Below are positions 1-11,102 of a stretch of DNA of 64,000 nt, in pieces. A model generated the notes under the pieces. That model searched no databases, was not told where the DNA came from, and worked only from the letters and a program-made list of their open reading frames with translations. How positions within the stretch are numbered: position 1 is the first letter of the stretch; every line of letters begins with the position of its first letter. Source of the DNA: Sipunculus nudus (taxonomy: Eukaryota > Annelida > Sipuncula > Golfingiida > Sipunculidae); NCBI GenBank assembly GCA_026874595.1, contig CM049317.1:21774882-21838881 (forward strand), written 5' to 3'. A program made the translations under genes and the position numbers.

Positions 1-310
1 AGGAAGCAGGCGAAATTGATGACAACTGACAAACAGACAGACATACTGACAAATTGACACAAGATCAAGACCAGTCCACCAAACCAGGTTATGGAGAATG
101 TTCAGAAGAAGTAACTGAGCCTAATTTTGACGAAATTATGATGAAAATAAAGAAAATAAAATTTTGATGACCTTGACCCTGATCTTTGACCTGTATTGAC
201 CAAAAACAATAGGGTTCCAGTACTTTTGATTTTCTACATGCTGTGTAATTTTCAATTGCTGTAAAATTGTGGCCTGTAGAGTCGTGACAAACACACACAC
301 ACACCCACAA
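1..310. repeat. Dispersed repeat copy, related to 35.03-35.15 kb
   Basis: The stretch around 150-295 (GACCTTGACC-type motifs, then GACCAAAAACAA, then TGTGGCCTGTAGA) aligns in the same order with 35030-35150. The first 60 bases carry a GACAGACAGACA-like run, and a similar run lies near 34940. It ends in a short CA-rich tract (290-305). No coding potential is recognisable. Inference: an old dispersed non-coding repeat. Confidence 0.5.
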
Positions 311-1230
311 ACAAACATACATACACAGGTGACTAACCTGCTTACCAATAAAATCTAAAAAAATTAGGTTAGTGATTGAAGTTTTTATTAGAGGCATTGC
401 CGTATTCACTTGCACTGTCAATCTCAAGGCAGCTCACTTCTGTTCACTGTATCTCATTTAATACAGCTCTGCCTGCTTATACCTGAATTGCAATGCATCA
501 CTGGGGACCAAGCACCTGTGCTGTCACAGGTGTACAGTTATTTTCTTATCACCCCCCCCCCCCTTCACAGCAAGTGTATTACAATAATTGTAATTGTAAT
601 TGTAACTGTATTGTTATTTGTAAAGCTGTTTCCTGTGTAAAAATCTTTTCTTGAAAAAGTAATTCAAGGATTAATGCAGAAAATGCCACGTTGTGGTAAT
701 GTAGAATTTTAAAATGAAACAAATTTAAATATAATTAAACCAATCAAAAGATGCCATGTTGTTGCAATGTATCATTTTTAAAGAAATTAATTTCCGTTTA
801 AATAAAGCGATAAAAAATATAATTAAACCTGTCAGTATGCATACTTTGATAATATATAAGCCAAATCAGGATTAATAAAGGATTTATTTAGAAATGAATT
901 TTTTATCGAGTTTTATTTTGAGATATTTATCTTTTTGCAAATTTATAAAATATATTTTATATGAACTTTATATATACTTTTATAAGGAATTAAATATCTA
1001 TATGTAATTTGAGGTTATCTGACCAAATTAATTATAAATGTTGATGCTATTTAGAATTGTGAATCAACATATTTTTAGATATATATATGTTATACTCTTA
1101 ATGTGTAATATTTATAAACTTTAAAAAAAAATGATGAAATAAAAAAATGAGGATCTAATGTAAACATTTGTAAATTTTATTCCTGCCTTATAAGAATGGG
1201 AAAATGGATTGCTTTGTTTTTCCTATTTAA
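311..1230. other. AT-rich non-coding stretch, no gene seen
   Basis: The sequence is very AT-rich, with a poly-C tract near 550-563, a short TGTAAT repeat at 586-612 and many stop codons in all frames. No domain, RNA gene or clear repeat is recognised. Confidence 0.5.
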
Positions 1231-2290
1231 GCGAACTCATGAGCCTACACGATGGTGTGGCGGCGTCCGTCGTCTGTCGACCGTCGTCTGTATGTTAACC
1301 CATACTATCTTGAAAACGGCAGGAGTTAGCATCACCAAATTTTATGAAAAAAAAAATTAGTCATTTAAAAAAATCAACGGATTTTGGTTATTTTTTGGCT
1401 AACTGCATTTTCTTAGATTTTATAGGGAAAAAGCTAAAAAAAACCTTTAAAAATCTTCTTCTCCGAAACTGTTCAGCCAGTTTGTCCAGTATTTCACCGA
1501 AATAATTCCTAGAACAATCTCTCTCAAGTTTGTTCGAATGGATTCAGTTCCGTGATTTTTGGCAGAGTTACAGGAGGTTGAACTTTGTTAACTGTGCAAA
1601 AAAGCTTAGTAAAATTACAATCTCAGAAACGGCTGGAGCTATCATCATCAAATTTTATGCTAATATTGGTCACATGAGCCATACCTGAAATGAGGTATTG
1701 GTGGCGCCAACTGCATGGCCTTTTTTGTACAGATGTCATCAGTGCTTGTAACATACTGAGGGCTACAGAAAACTTTTTCTCTGAAACCATTTGACCAAAT
1801 TGATTAATATCGCACAGAAATGACCCTAGGGTAGTGCTTTCGGAAGTTTTTTTTCAAATGGTCTAATTTAGTGACTTTAGGCCAAGTTATCGGAAGCTGA
1901 ATTTAATCATAAGCCATAACAGCCCATTTTAGCTCAGTAGCTACAAAGATCTTCTTAAAACCCACTGAGCCAAATTCTTAAATCTCACGCATTAATTATC
2001 TTTAGATGTTGATAATTTAAGTTTGTTCAATTGGTTTTGTTTTAGTGATTTTTTTTAGTTACGGGAAGCTGAACTTAGCCATTTTGCTGTATTTTTCTAT
2101 ATGAGTCATGAGCCTGCAAAACGTTTTTACACTGACGCCACTGAGGCAAATTTGTTTAATATTTTACAATAACCTCACAACAATTCTCATAATAATTGAT
2201 TTAATGGTTCCACATGAATGATTTTTGCTGAATTATGGAGGTTGAATTGAGTCATTTTACCATGTATGTTAGCTGTGTGAAGCAGTTACA
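1231..2290. repeat. Degenerate tandem repeat, ~177-bp period
   Basis: It opens with a CCGTC-rich head (GGCGTCCGTCGTCTGTCGAC, 1263-1282). A motif of the form 'agTTAyrGGAgGyTGAAyTt' then recurs at about 1567, 1886, 2058 and 2236. The last two intervals are about 177 bp and the first is roughly twice that. Similar CCGTC-headed repeats occur at 39.46-40.45 kb. This is non-coding; the family resembles repeats common in molluscan genomes (general knowledge, not searched). Confidence 0.55.
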
Positions 2291-2616
2291 TCAAGCCTGG
2301 CACCAGTTTATCAGCATCTATTACATCATGCCACTAGACATTTAGATTTAAATTACTTGGCAGACTGCCAGCCATTCCAGATTAGGCAACAGATCAAGAG
2401 TTCACTCAGTGCAGCCAGGTATAAACGAGAGGAAAAGGAATGTACCAGCATTGAAGCATTATACCTGTTGTATATCCGATTGCACAGGTTCCCATCAGGC
2501 CTGTAGGCTTTGTTTTTTAATATTTAATAATTATGGATAAACTTTTTTCCTATAAGCACTGTTGAATTAAATTCCATAACCTGTATGTACAAGCGGGGGT
2601 GTTGTGACGCCCATTA

Positions 2617-2632
2617 CCCCCCCCCCCCCCCC
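2617..2632. repeat. Poly-C tract
   Basis: An uninterrupted run of 16 C, followed by ACCCC. Homopolymer lengths of this kind may be unreliable in an assembly. Confidence 0.9.
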
Positions 2633-2859
2633 ACCCCAGCACACACACCCTTCTATTGAGTTCTTGCACCTGGGCAATGGGGCATTAGTTTTAATGCAGC
2701 TGTTTAAAATTACTAAATAAAGGAAATTAATAAAAGATTAAGATCAAATTGAAATTATATTATTTTCCTGCCTCAGCAGAATGGGAGATACAGTGATCAG
2801 CTTTGTTTTTTTGCCAGTCTGATTTTCCATTTTTAAATATTCATTAATTGTGAATCAAC

Positions 2860-2862
<3 letters not shown>

Positions 2863-2894
<32 letters not shown>
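2863..2894. repeat. (AT)n microsatellite
   Basis: A near-perfect AT dinucleotide run directly before the SINE-like fragment. Confidence 0.95.
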
Positions 2895-2901
<7 letters not shown>

Positions 2902-2904
2902 GTA

Positions 2905-2975
2905 TCAGCGCCTTGGCTGAGATTCGAACTCACGATCTATTGGCCCTTTTCCTGAAGCCGGTATCATAAGCATTT
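2905..2975 (-). mobile_element. SINE-like fragment with tRNA B box
   Basis: Read on the minus strand it contains GAGTTCGAATCTCAGCC followed by AAGGCG. This matches the B-box region (TTTGAATCTCAGCC then GAGGCG) of the SINE head at 20.77 kb. Only the B-box half is convincing, so this is a truncated relative of the two better SINE copies in block A. Confidence 0.4.
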
Positions 2976-3094
2976 TTGCAAAAAAAAGATAAACATATGG
3001 CACAGTACTCGATGGCTTGACCAAACCGATTCTAGATTATCTAAAACCAATCAAACTATGTTCTTTAGGGATTCTATTACAAGCATGCTTCGTA

Positions 3095-3806
3095 CCACAG
3101 CGTGTGGTTTAATGTAAGAAGGTCCTTCTCGTAACGGCTAGGTTAGCCCAGTTTTGTGTCGATATAATAGATCTTTAACGGTTTTACCTTGTTATAACAA
3201 CTACGTTGGAATGATAGGAAATTAAAATCCAAGTCAAATTTTAGTGTGTCATACACGTTATGGATTCTCTTCTTAATTAATATATAATTGCGCGCGACGT
3301 TAAAAAAGCAGTTGCTCACAAGTGTTGTGGGAGAAAGCGTACCAGTCTTTCAAAATATAAATAAGAATAAAATAAAAAAAAGAAGAGAAACTCATTTCGC
3401 TTTCAGCCCAAGTCTCCAATTCATGATAATGTTCATGGTACCCCCGGCATGAAAATCACTGTGTCATATAGGTATGCATGTGTATGACACTGTCATATAG
3501 ATATGCATGTGTATGGATTTTTGGCTATTTTAAAACGTGGCACAGCAGGCCAATTGGTTTCAGTAGTAGGATTAGAAGTGGTCATTTCTAAGCTGCTACT
3601 CACTGCTAATAATGTCCTCAAACTCCTAAATGATCAACATATTAAGAAGAAACATGGTTTATATCCCATAAAAGCAATACTATGAAGGTGCTTCCACTAT
3701 ATTTACCTCTTTTCATACCGTAAGTAGACATATGACTGCACCATAAATCGTTAATAAATCCTTATTTCATTAATTAAAAACTAGTACTGTGTCACGAGAA
3801 TCTTGT
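3095..3806 (-). pseudogene. Ghost TLR locus: 3' flank plus last codons only
   Basis: The segment aligns with the 3' flanks of the receptors at 8.36, 29.66 and 46.16 kb. Shared landmarks are the GGTTAGCCCAGTTTTGTGTC region, TTATAACAACT, a CATACACGTTATGGATTC-like stretch, and ACTGCACCAT before the stop. At 3769-3796 the minus strand still reads like the final codons and stop of the other copies (compare GATACAGTACCTATAATTAA in the copy at 46.1 kb). Just beyond, homology jumps straight to block A. The whole receptor body (about 2.1 kb) and its 5' flank are missing. The short open frame at 3503-3685 is not receptor-like and is probably chance. Confidence 0.6.
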
Positions 3807-5420
3807 GCAAAAACCTTAGCAAATACAATCTGGAAACCACAAAAAAATATCCAAGAAAGCCGATCTTTTGATACATTACTCACTGAAGCTGTAGATACAT
3901 ACTTGTTGAGATAGGATTCATCTCGTTAATGATTTTGAAAAGAAGATCTATTTGAAAGTAAAATAAGAACTTATATCTGGTACGTGTTGAAACAAAATGT
4001 GGAAAAAACAGTTCAGTGCGACATATTGCTTTACCAAGAAAGAGAAACAGCTTTTAGATGTTGGAACAATATAAAACACGAGAACAGCACAATGAGATAA
4101 TGTAGCGTATTGACACGTAAATATGGCATATGATTTAACTATTCCCAATCGAGAAAAAATACTTTGGGCAAGAATAAAGAATTACGAATTAAGCGTTATT
4201 AGCTGAAGAACTTAAGCGACCAAGCTATTATTTTGCCAGAGTGGTCTTGTCGTTACCATGAGTGTACAACTGGCTGCTCAAACTGAATGTGCAGTGGTAA
4301 TTAGAAGTGCAAGTTCAAGTCATCCATTGTAACGTCCCAGAACTCGGTCATAGGCTCACTATTCTTGGAAGTAAAGAGCAATTACTGATGAGTTTGAATA
4401 GAATATGACTCACTTGCTTATCACTCAGTGCGCATATCTAGGACAGCGCGTGTTCTGTCATACACTTTTTTTAGATAACTACAGAGAGTAGTGACACAAA
4501 CTATTTACAGATAACTACGGAGAGTTGCACTTTATTCAACAAATTACGCCATTCAACGCAAAGGCAGGGGGTAACGTTATTCTTAGTGCATGGTGTTTTG
4601 AGTGTCTTCTGATCACATGCTACTGTGGTTATGGTACTCCTGAAACTGTATTTAAAAGGCAGGTATTTATAGCATACACCTCTGAGAACTATATATGTAA
4701 TTGGAAATCTCAGTTCTATATATAGAAAAACAAGCGAGCAACGAACGCCATCATTTTCGGGGGCCGACCCCTTTATCTAAACTGTCACCTCCATAAGTGG
4801 CTTTCGTGGTCTAGGGGTAGAGCACAGGGTGCAAAGCTGGGATCGTCAGTTTGAATCTCAGCGCTCTGCAGGCTTAAAGGAAGACTGCGCCCAATAGTTC
4901 TTTTTTTTCACTTTCGGGGGTTCCTAATGCTATGACCGAGTAATGGGGATGACACCCAGAACTGTAGGAGTGATAAGCCCGGCCTGGTTGGCACCAAGAT
5001 TATTGCGAGTAAGCCCCTGTTACGTATTCGGAAACCGGATGGTATTCTGCAGATGTAAAGTGTACTTCGTTAAGCAGCACTAAAAATAGAAGCGGGTACC
5101 GTCACAAAGATTCTTTTAACAATAATGAACTGATGTGGTATGTTTGTGTTAAAAGAAATTCCCTTTTTATGCTTCAAGTGAACCCTAAAGAGAATGTTTG
5201 CAAAGAAGATTACTCAGCAGGGGTTTGTTCTCTGCACGCCTCAATACATATTCGTTTATCATGGCAACGAATATATAAAGGCCATTGTTCGGTAAAGTAA
5301 TTGGAAATCCTGAACAAATTATGTAATCAGAGAAGCTATTTTTTACGCCTTCTGTGTTTATGATATATCTACTTTTTGGAAAGCACCACACCATACTTTT
5401 ATTCTGCGTTACGCATTTCA
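3807..5420 (+). repeat. Cassette block A, copy 1
   Basis: A non-coding block shared with 11396-12112, 19800-21970 and, inverted, 38400-39070. Landmarks in order: CGATCTTTTGATACATTACT, GAAGATCTATTT, a TTAAGCGACCAAGC-like stretch, GAGCACAGG (SINE), GTATTCGGAAACCGGATGG, and CCTGAACAAATTATGT near 5310. It lies 5' of the TLR genes. Its function is unknown; conservation between cassettes may simply reflect shared ancestry. It carries a SINE. Confidence 0.65.
4799..5045 (+). mobile_element. tRNA-derived SINE, copy in block A1
   Basis: The head (4799-4862) has an A-box-like GGTCTAGGGGTAGAGC and a B-box-like GTTTGAATCTC, spaced as in a tRNA-derived pol III promoter. The body continues with CTGCAGGCTTAA and later GTATTCGGAAACCGGAT. 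The same elements occur in the same order at 20773-21610, so the insertion predates duplication of the block. Compared with that copy, about 35 bp between the B box and CTGCAGG are missing here. Confidence 0.6.
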
Positions 5421-6225
5421 TATTAGGGTCACAACCTTCATGAACATGACTATTTGATTTGAATATATTTGATTTTAAAAACTTACAAAATAGCCATTAT
5501 GGCTTACAAATCATGTTCGACTTCCTTAAAGTGACATAATCAGACGCAATATTATGCCTATTCTTTTACATTATCACTTCAGTTATGCTTTTTACAAAAG
5601 TTTCCCAGTAAAACCATTACAGCACACAGCCTCAGTACCTCACATACGGCTGTTTAACACCTTTCTATGGCTCTGCGTGTTTGTAAACATAGTCCACATG
5701 TGTCTGATTACAATAACAAGGCTGCGTGCCTGGAGGTCCAATTATTAGCCCCAACGCGGGGCTTCAGCTAGCGGGAACATGTATTACATTTTCTGGGCCA
5801 AGGTAGGGCATCTCGTGATTTAAACGTGTTGTGGCTACGCGATGCTCACGGTCCAACGCGCTGTGTTTATGTTGACACCTTTGATTGCGCCCGGTCCACT
5901 GTTTTTTACAGGAGTAAGCAAACGGTTTCAAGGCAATAATTTGTCAGGTACATATTTATTTTAAAGGAAAGAAGGTATTTTTCGTTTTTTTTTTGCAACA
6001 TGCTTTATAGGTGATTGGACCCCTTTAAACAATGCATATCGACACACAAATAACTGCGGCACAAAAGAGAGCATAATAACATTTTCACTCAGTTTGTTAC
6101 GTGGTGCAAACGTTTATTATAAAGGACAGCTTTAGTTTTCCTTCAATGTCTTGCAGCTTTTCTTTTCTTTCAGTTTCTTCTGCCATTCCAAATTTACAGA
6201 GTTGATGATTTGATTTTCCTGTGGC

Positions 6226-6271
<46 letters not shown>

Positions 6272-6829
6272 AGGATATACTCGGAATATAAGCATGCTGA
6301 TTACTATTTACTGTTTTCCTTTGTTTAATTACAAATGTTTTCTATTCGGTTAATTATTCACGAAATAAATGTCCTCTTAAAGGACTGTGTATTCAGAATC
6401 TTGCAGTTTGTTAAGGCAATTTATTCCATAATTTACGGTGTATCATAAAGTGTGATCTCTTACAAAAACCCGCAAGTTAAAATCAACCCCGAAGGCATTG
6501 AAAATTAATTTAAGAGGTATCTGTACCTGGTGTTGTGTTCTTCCTTATGGTATTGTTATGTATAAATTGAGTTCATTCTCATTTTCAAATGGATTGTGAA
6601 TATGTTCGAAAATTATAGTTAAAAAGGTATATAATTTCAAGCAAAAAGTAACAGCAACCCACTAAGTGAGATAATAATACATCACAATAACCACGGTAAG
6701 AGTTCACCTGGGTCCATGACATGAATCACTGTAAAAAAGCCTATATAAGAAGACACTGATGTGTAGCAGGATACATTAATGTTCAGCGTTAAAAAAATGC
6801 ATGATTTTTTTTCCACAAATGATGAGAGA
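5421..6829. other. Inter-cassette non-coding DNA
   Basis: Mostly anonymous. At 5752-5768 there is a perfect hairpin (AGCCCC, loop AACGC, GGGGCT) in a locally CpG-rich patch (5740-5910) that looks like an insertion of unknown type. The part 6095-6320 (TTACGTGGTGCAAAC..., TCTGCCATTCCAAATTTACA, then ATGCTGATTA) matches 23195-23330. Immediately after that point the left-arm copy gains the satellite-bearing segment, which is absent here. No gene is seen. Confidence 0.5.
6226..6267. repeat. (AT)n microsatellite
   Basis: A TA dinucleotide run of about 40 bp. Confidence 0.95.
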
Positions 6830-6960
6830 CATCCCCATCAATGCACGTAAAAACTCTACATTTGGAAAGAATTCTCACCGATACATGCACACATCGCTAC
6901 ACACGGAGCATAACGGTTAATCCATTCCATAAGTTTTTTGTTGCTCAGCTTGTAGTTAGA
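6830..6960. repeat. Remnant of the 45-bp minisatellite M
   Basis: The motifs GGAAAGAATTCTCACC, ATACATGCACACATCGC and TACACACGGAG are decayed units of the minisatellite seen more fully at 24.75-25.23 kb and 49.77-50.22 kb. As there, a long (AT)n follows within about 200 bp. Confidence 0.45.
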
Positions 6961-7095
6961 ATGTAGATGTAGCATGAAATTGCATGTTTTGGTTGATATT
7001 ATATATTTACCATATGAGTGTTGAACCTATTGGCCCTGAGGCCTTGTTTTCCTAAATGTTTATTCTTACTAGGTACTTCATCGAAATATATACAA

Positions 7096-7098
<3 letters not shown>

Positions 7099-7186
<88 letters not shown>
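7099..7186. repeat. Compound (AT)n(GA)n microsatellite
   Basis: About 54 bp of AT repeats passes directly into about 32 bp of AG repeats. Confidence 0.95.
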
Positions 7187-7188
<2 letters not shown>

Positions 7189-7619
7189 TTTTTCTGATCC
7201 CACATAAACAAAAGAACTTCGACTTAAGAACCCTTAATATCTATATATATTCATCTAATAGATTTCGTGTGGAGATTGGTTATCCATGCATGTTATGTTA
7301 CATGTTACATATGTTTTTATGTATACTTGAAATTTATACTTGAAAATGTATTATAAACGCCTTGTATGTAAATTTTAAGTTTTCACCATGACTTTCCATG
7401 ATTTGATCATGACAAAGACAATAAGTGTAGTCATGTGTATGTATATGTTATTGTTGGCTTACAGCATTTTTTGCATATCGCCGTGCCTTGATAATTTTTT
7501 GCAGCTTATACGGTATTAAACATTGATGAATCATATATATATATATAATATATCTATATATATAGACATACATTCATACAGAAAGAGAAAGAGAGAGAGA
7601 AAAATCACCATTATTTCGA
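7187..7619. other. Non-coding DNA with short AT/GA tracts
   Basis: It contains further AT-rich runs (7534-7563) and a GAGAGAAAGAGAGA stretch (about 7580-7600). No gene is seen. Confidence 0.5.
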
Positions 7620-8355
7620 ATCCAATCCTGAAGACGTATTCTATGTAAACATATTATGGACATGTTACAGTTGTTCTGTCACGGATGACGGAGAAAATAC
7701 ACGTACACTTCCGTCGGTATTGTCGAAATCAACCCGTCTGTTAATTTTGATATTTATCCTCAAGTAAGCTTTATCGACATATCCAGGTCAGCCTGGTTTT
7801 GTGTCTACGTAATAGCATATATCACTGTTCTAGCTTGTCATAACAACTGGGCTGAAATGATGGAAAATAATTATCTGCATCAGCTATTTATGTATCATAC
7901 ACATTAAGAATTCCTCTTTTGATAGTATTAATTACGCACGGCGTCAGAATGATACCTACTTGTTGTTAAAGTGAGAGAAGGCCTCATTGAAAATATAAAT
8001 AGGCAATTAAAATCTGACGTACTCTGGTCATGTACATGAGAAAAGGAAAGCAAAGCTGCTTATGTATAAGATTGGGACAAGTTAAGTTTGTTGATGACGT
8101 TTCAGCTGTTTAGAAAGCATGCAACAAGCACGCCAGTTAGGGTTGTAAAAGAAATTAGAAGTTGCTAACTATATGGCGAATATCAGAGCTAACAATGGGT
8201 TAAAGCATCTACAAGATCAATATATCAGGTAAAGATGTTTAAACCCCCTACAGAATCATTATTGTGGAAAATGTTACATCTATAATCAGATCTTATCATA
8301 CCTATAGTAGGCATATAACTGAATGACATATAGTTAATATATCCTTCAAGTTTTA
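7620..8355. repeat. TLR 3'-flank block, cassette 1
   Basis: It aligns with 3095-3800, with parts of 28110-29660 and with inverted 46156-47700. Shared marks are ATTTATCCTCAAG, GGTTTTGTGTC, TATCATACACATTA, and ACCTATAGTAGGCATATAAC just before the stop codon. No clear AATAAA signal is seen close to the stop on the minus strand. Confidence 0.55.
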
Positions 8356-10500
8356 TCAGTTGATTATAGGTTGAGTATCAGGAGTATCCCAAGGGTTGTC
8401 AAGTCCTGGATAATCACGCAATCTTCCAGAGGGTCTGGGGAGTGCCATCAGTAATCTGTTCCAGAACCTGGGATCATCTTTTTCTAAGAACGTGTTGGTC
8501 TTAAGGTACATCTTTAAAGTGCGGTCAAGTTCAAGGTGGTCTACTGGTTCAAGTAGTACAATTATCACCTTGGTTGACTTTCGAGTGATTGCGTCATTAT
8601 GTGCCAAACGGAACTCATAGCGACACCATTCACTTTGAACAAAGTGTGGAGATACTGCCAGAATAGTACAATGGCTTTCTTGCACAGCCCGACTGATGTT
8701 TTCAGCGATAGGTGCTCCTATTTCGAAGTCTTTATAATGAAGGCATACCCTGTATGGAGGGTCATGTTGTTCCAGTGTATCAGACAAAATCTGTTCGACC
8801 CATTGTTCATCATGACGGCTATAAGACACAAAAACATCGAATGTCCGTTCTTCGTCGGAGTAGTCATAGTTAAAGCGCCAACCAAAGCGACTGAAAAGTA
8901 TAAGTGTGATGTAATCCCGGAAATATATCATTGTAGATACCACACAAAACATGATAACCAGGCTTCCTAAGGACAAACTAACAACAAGTCCAACGTCTAC
9001 TTTGTTACACACAAAATCTGAGTCCTCTACGTCCATAATCAGTTTACCCTTATTCCACTCTGGATAAGCACAGGTGACCGCAATTATATCGCTTATTTTT
9101 TCTTGATGTTTTTGCATCCACTTCTTTAGCCAAAGAGATGTACAGTCACATGTGAAAGGATTACCGCCAAGAGCTATTTCCCTAATTCCTTGAAGATCCC
9201 AATCTTTGACAGTCCTTGGGAGGGCTTGTATATAATTATTTCTCAACAGAACATGCTCTGTTTTGGTAAGGTATCTGTAGAAATCTGATGGTAAGCTGCT
9301 TATATTGTTAGAAGACACATCAATAATAGAAATCATATTGTCAAACGGTTTCAAATCTAGGGAATCGATGGTACCATTGGTAATATATAGTTCATAATCG
9401 GTTATATTTGCAGCTGCAGTGGTTGTAATATGCGGCAAAGAGTGAAAGCTTTGCTGAACACATCTAACTCTTAAGGTATGATTAGCAGGGGTCTTAACAC
9501 AGTGGCATTGTCCAACGGATGTACAGTTCTCTAGACTGCATTGAAAGTCGACCTCTGGTATCTTGTAGATCCTCTTTGACTTGAGACGATCTGGTTTATA
9601 GCATGTCACATAAAGCAGACCTTCGGCTGAGGTGTTCTTGAAAAAAGGTATGAAGACTTTCAGCATGTGTATGACTTCAAACATATCACAGTCACAGTAA
9701 AATTCATTGTTGGAAAATAGAAATGTTATATCCCACTGACCCAAGAGATCAAAGGGATTCTTTATTTTAAAGTCATCTATCAGCAGCTGCTTAAGAGAAT
9801 GGATCTTGTTGTATCTCAGGTCTATATGAGCAAACTGTCCCCTGTGCACCTGAGCCGGTGAATAATTTACTGTGTTCACAATATTCTCGATTTGGTTAAA
9901 ACTAACGTTAACCCGTGTCATTGATTCTCTACCTGTGTGATTCATGAAATATGGCATTTTCAGGGGCCAGCAGTCGCCCATTTGAATTTTATTATAACTT
10001 AAGTCTACATCGTGGAGGTTTAACAAAGAAGGCCATATAAAGGTATGTGCTTCGATTCTTGGAAGTAAATTCCTCTTCAGGTTAACTGAGTGAAGTTTTG
10101 TCATATATCTGAAAAATGACGAATTAACGTATCTTATCTGATTATCATTGGCTATGAAATATGACAGCCTGCTTAAGCATGTTCTATCTGAATCCAGTTT
10201 TGTCAGGCGATTGTGTGACAAATCCAGTATTTCAATGTCAAGGTTACAAAGTGACTGTGGCAATACTGTTAAATTATTCTTGGATATGTCCAAATCTCGA
10301 ACTGTGCTTGATAGGTTGGTTAAGAAAGCATCCAGTTCTGTCTCGTTCGGGTGCTGTGAGCAATTAATTTTCAAGCTGTGGGTGCCCGAAATACATGTGC
10401 AATGTGTGATACATGCAAAGTCTGCAGATTGTCCGGAACACATCATCGTTAAGGTGATGATTAAAATAAGCATGGCTGGCATGTTTGTTTTGAGGGTCAT
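8356..10500 (-). CDS. Toll-like receptor, two-LRRCT protostome type, intact
   Basis: An intact 714-aa single-coding-exon receptor. Residues 1-26 form a signal peptide. A first LRRNT cysteine group (C30, C34, C36, C47) leads into leucine-rich repeats to about 260, closed by a first LRRCT (CDC at 269-271, C300, C321). A second LRRNT (C326, C332, C334, C347), a few repeats (about 367-445) and a second LRRCT (CDC at 451-453, C477, C498) follow. One membrane helix spans about 503-526. A TIR domain runs 553-690 with box 1 FDVFVSYS, box 2 LHYKDFEIG and box 3 FW (679-680). Known role of the family: cell-surface or endosomal ligand sensing, with TIR-TIR recruitment of MyD88-type adaptors. Ligand unknown. 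The start is supported by an in-frame TAG six codons upstream and the signal peptide; Met7 is an alternative. Many N-glycosylation sequons are present. It is the only undamaged copy of four. Confidence 0.93.
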   Translation of the reverse strand: MTLKTNMPAMLILIITLTMMCSGQSADFACITHCTCISGTHSLKINCSQHPNETELDAFLTNLSSTVRDLDISKNNLTVLPQSLCNLDIEILDLSHNRLTKLDSDRTCLSRLSYFIANDNQIRYVNSSFFRYMTKLHSVNLKRNLLPRIEAHTFIWPSLLNLHDVDLSYNKIQMGDCWPLKMPYFMNHTGRESMTRVNVSFNQIENIVNTVNYSPAQVHRGQFAHIDLRYNKIHSLKQLLIDDFKIKNPFDLLGQWDITFLFSNNEFYCDCDMFEVIHMLKVFIPFFKNTSAEGLLYVTCYKPDRLKSKRIYKIPEVDFQCSLENCTSVGQCHCVKTPANHTLRVRCVQQSFHSLPHITTTAAANITDYELYITNGTIDSLDLKPFDNMISIIDVSSNNISSLPSDFYRYLTKTEHVLLRNNYIQALPRTVKDWDLQGIREIALGGNPFTCDCTSLWLKKWMQKHQEKISDIIAVTCAYPEWNKGKLIMDVEDSDFVCNKVDVGLVVSLSLGSLVIMFCVVSTMIYFRDYITLILFSRFGWRFNYDYSDEERTFDVFVSYSRHDEQWVEQILSDTLEQHDPPYRVCLHYKDFEIGAPIAENISRAVQESHCTILAVSPHFVQSEWCRYEFRLAHNDAITRKSTKVIIVLLEPVDHLELDRTLKMYLKTNTFLEKDDPRFWNRLLMALPRPSGRLRDYPGLDNPWDTPDTQPIIN

Positions 10501-10535
10501 GTCTTCATTAATCAGCTATGTTTTTCCCACTGGAT

Positions 10536-10560
10536 CTGAAAAAAGGTAAAACAGCATTCA
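10536..10560 (-). other. Probable 3' splice site of a 5'UTR intron
   Basis: On the minus strand, ACCTTTTTTCAG is followed by ATCCAGTGGGAAAAAC about 35 nt before the ATG. The same arrangement, a pyrimidine tract then CAG/ATCCAG, sits before the pseudogene copies at 43.94 kb and 31.84 kb, and a weaker one at 17.97 kb. This implies that all copies were spliced in the 5'UTR while the coding region is one exon. The upstream exon and donor were not identified. Confidence 0.55.
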
Positions 10561-11062
10561 AATCAAATTTAGTATAATTCTGATAAAAACTAATTTGATC
10601 GTATAAACGAAGAATATGAGCAGGATCACAAGGCCACTTACACTAAGAGTGCCTCTGATATCAAGTGAGACGATTTTAATAATTGATAAATGAAAGCTCA
10701 TTAGATAAATGATACACCAACTTAATAGGATAAAAATGAGACCAGCACAACTCATCTAGTCTAAACATCTGACAATTGTAGTTCAATTGATATACAAATG
10801 GGACCAGCGCAAAATAGCTTGAATAAACTTGTGACAATTATAGCTCAATTGATAACTAAATGGAAGTGAACGTCGACTTAAAATCATATAAATGGGATTA
10901 GCACAACTTGACTAGTCTAAACGCGTGACGAAATAATATTGCCGCATTGGGAATTAGAGTAACCTCGGGCTAAAAACCTTAAGAAAATGAAATATTTCAG
11001 TTGACCAAAATTTTTATTTTAGGCTCAACGGCCAGACAAAGAAAATGTTCATTTCTTCAAAT

Positions 11063-11102
<40 letters not shown>

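Noticed and set aside
4799-4870. Functional tRNA gene
   Set aside because: A- and B-box-like sequences are present but the arms do not fold into a tRNA, and a conserved SINE body follows in two copies.
5752-5768. Histone-type stem-loop or terminator
   Set aside because: The hairpin AGCCCC/GGGGCT does not match the histone 3' consensus and no gene precedes it.
8599-8970. 123-codon + strand frame inside the TIR region (also 29898-30200 and complement of 45610-45912)
   Set aside because: It is the antisense of the conserved TIR coding sequence in every copy and has no independent features.
10148-10549. 133-codon + strand frame over the receptor's 5' end
   Set aside because: Antisense shadow of the signal peptide and LRRNT coding region, repeated over each TLR copy.
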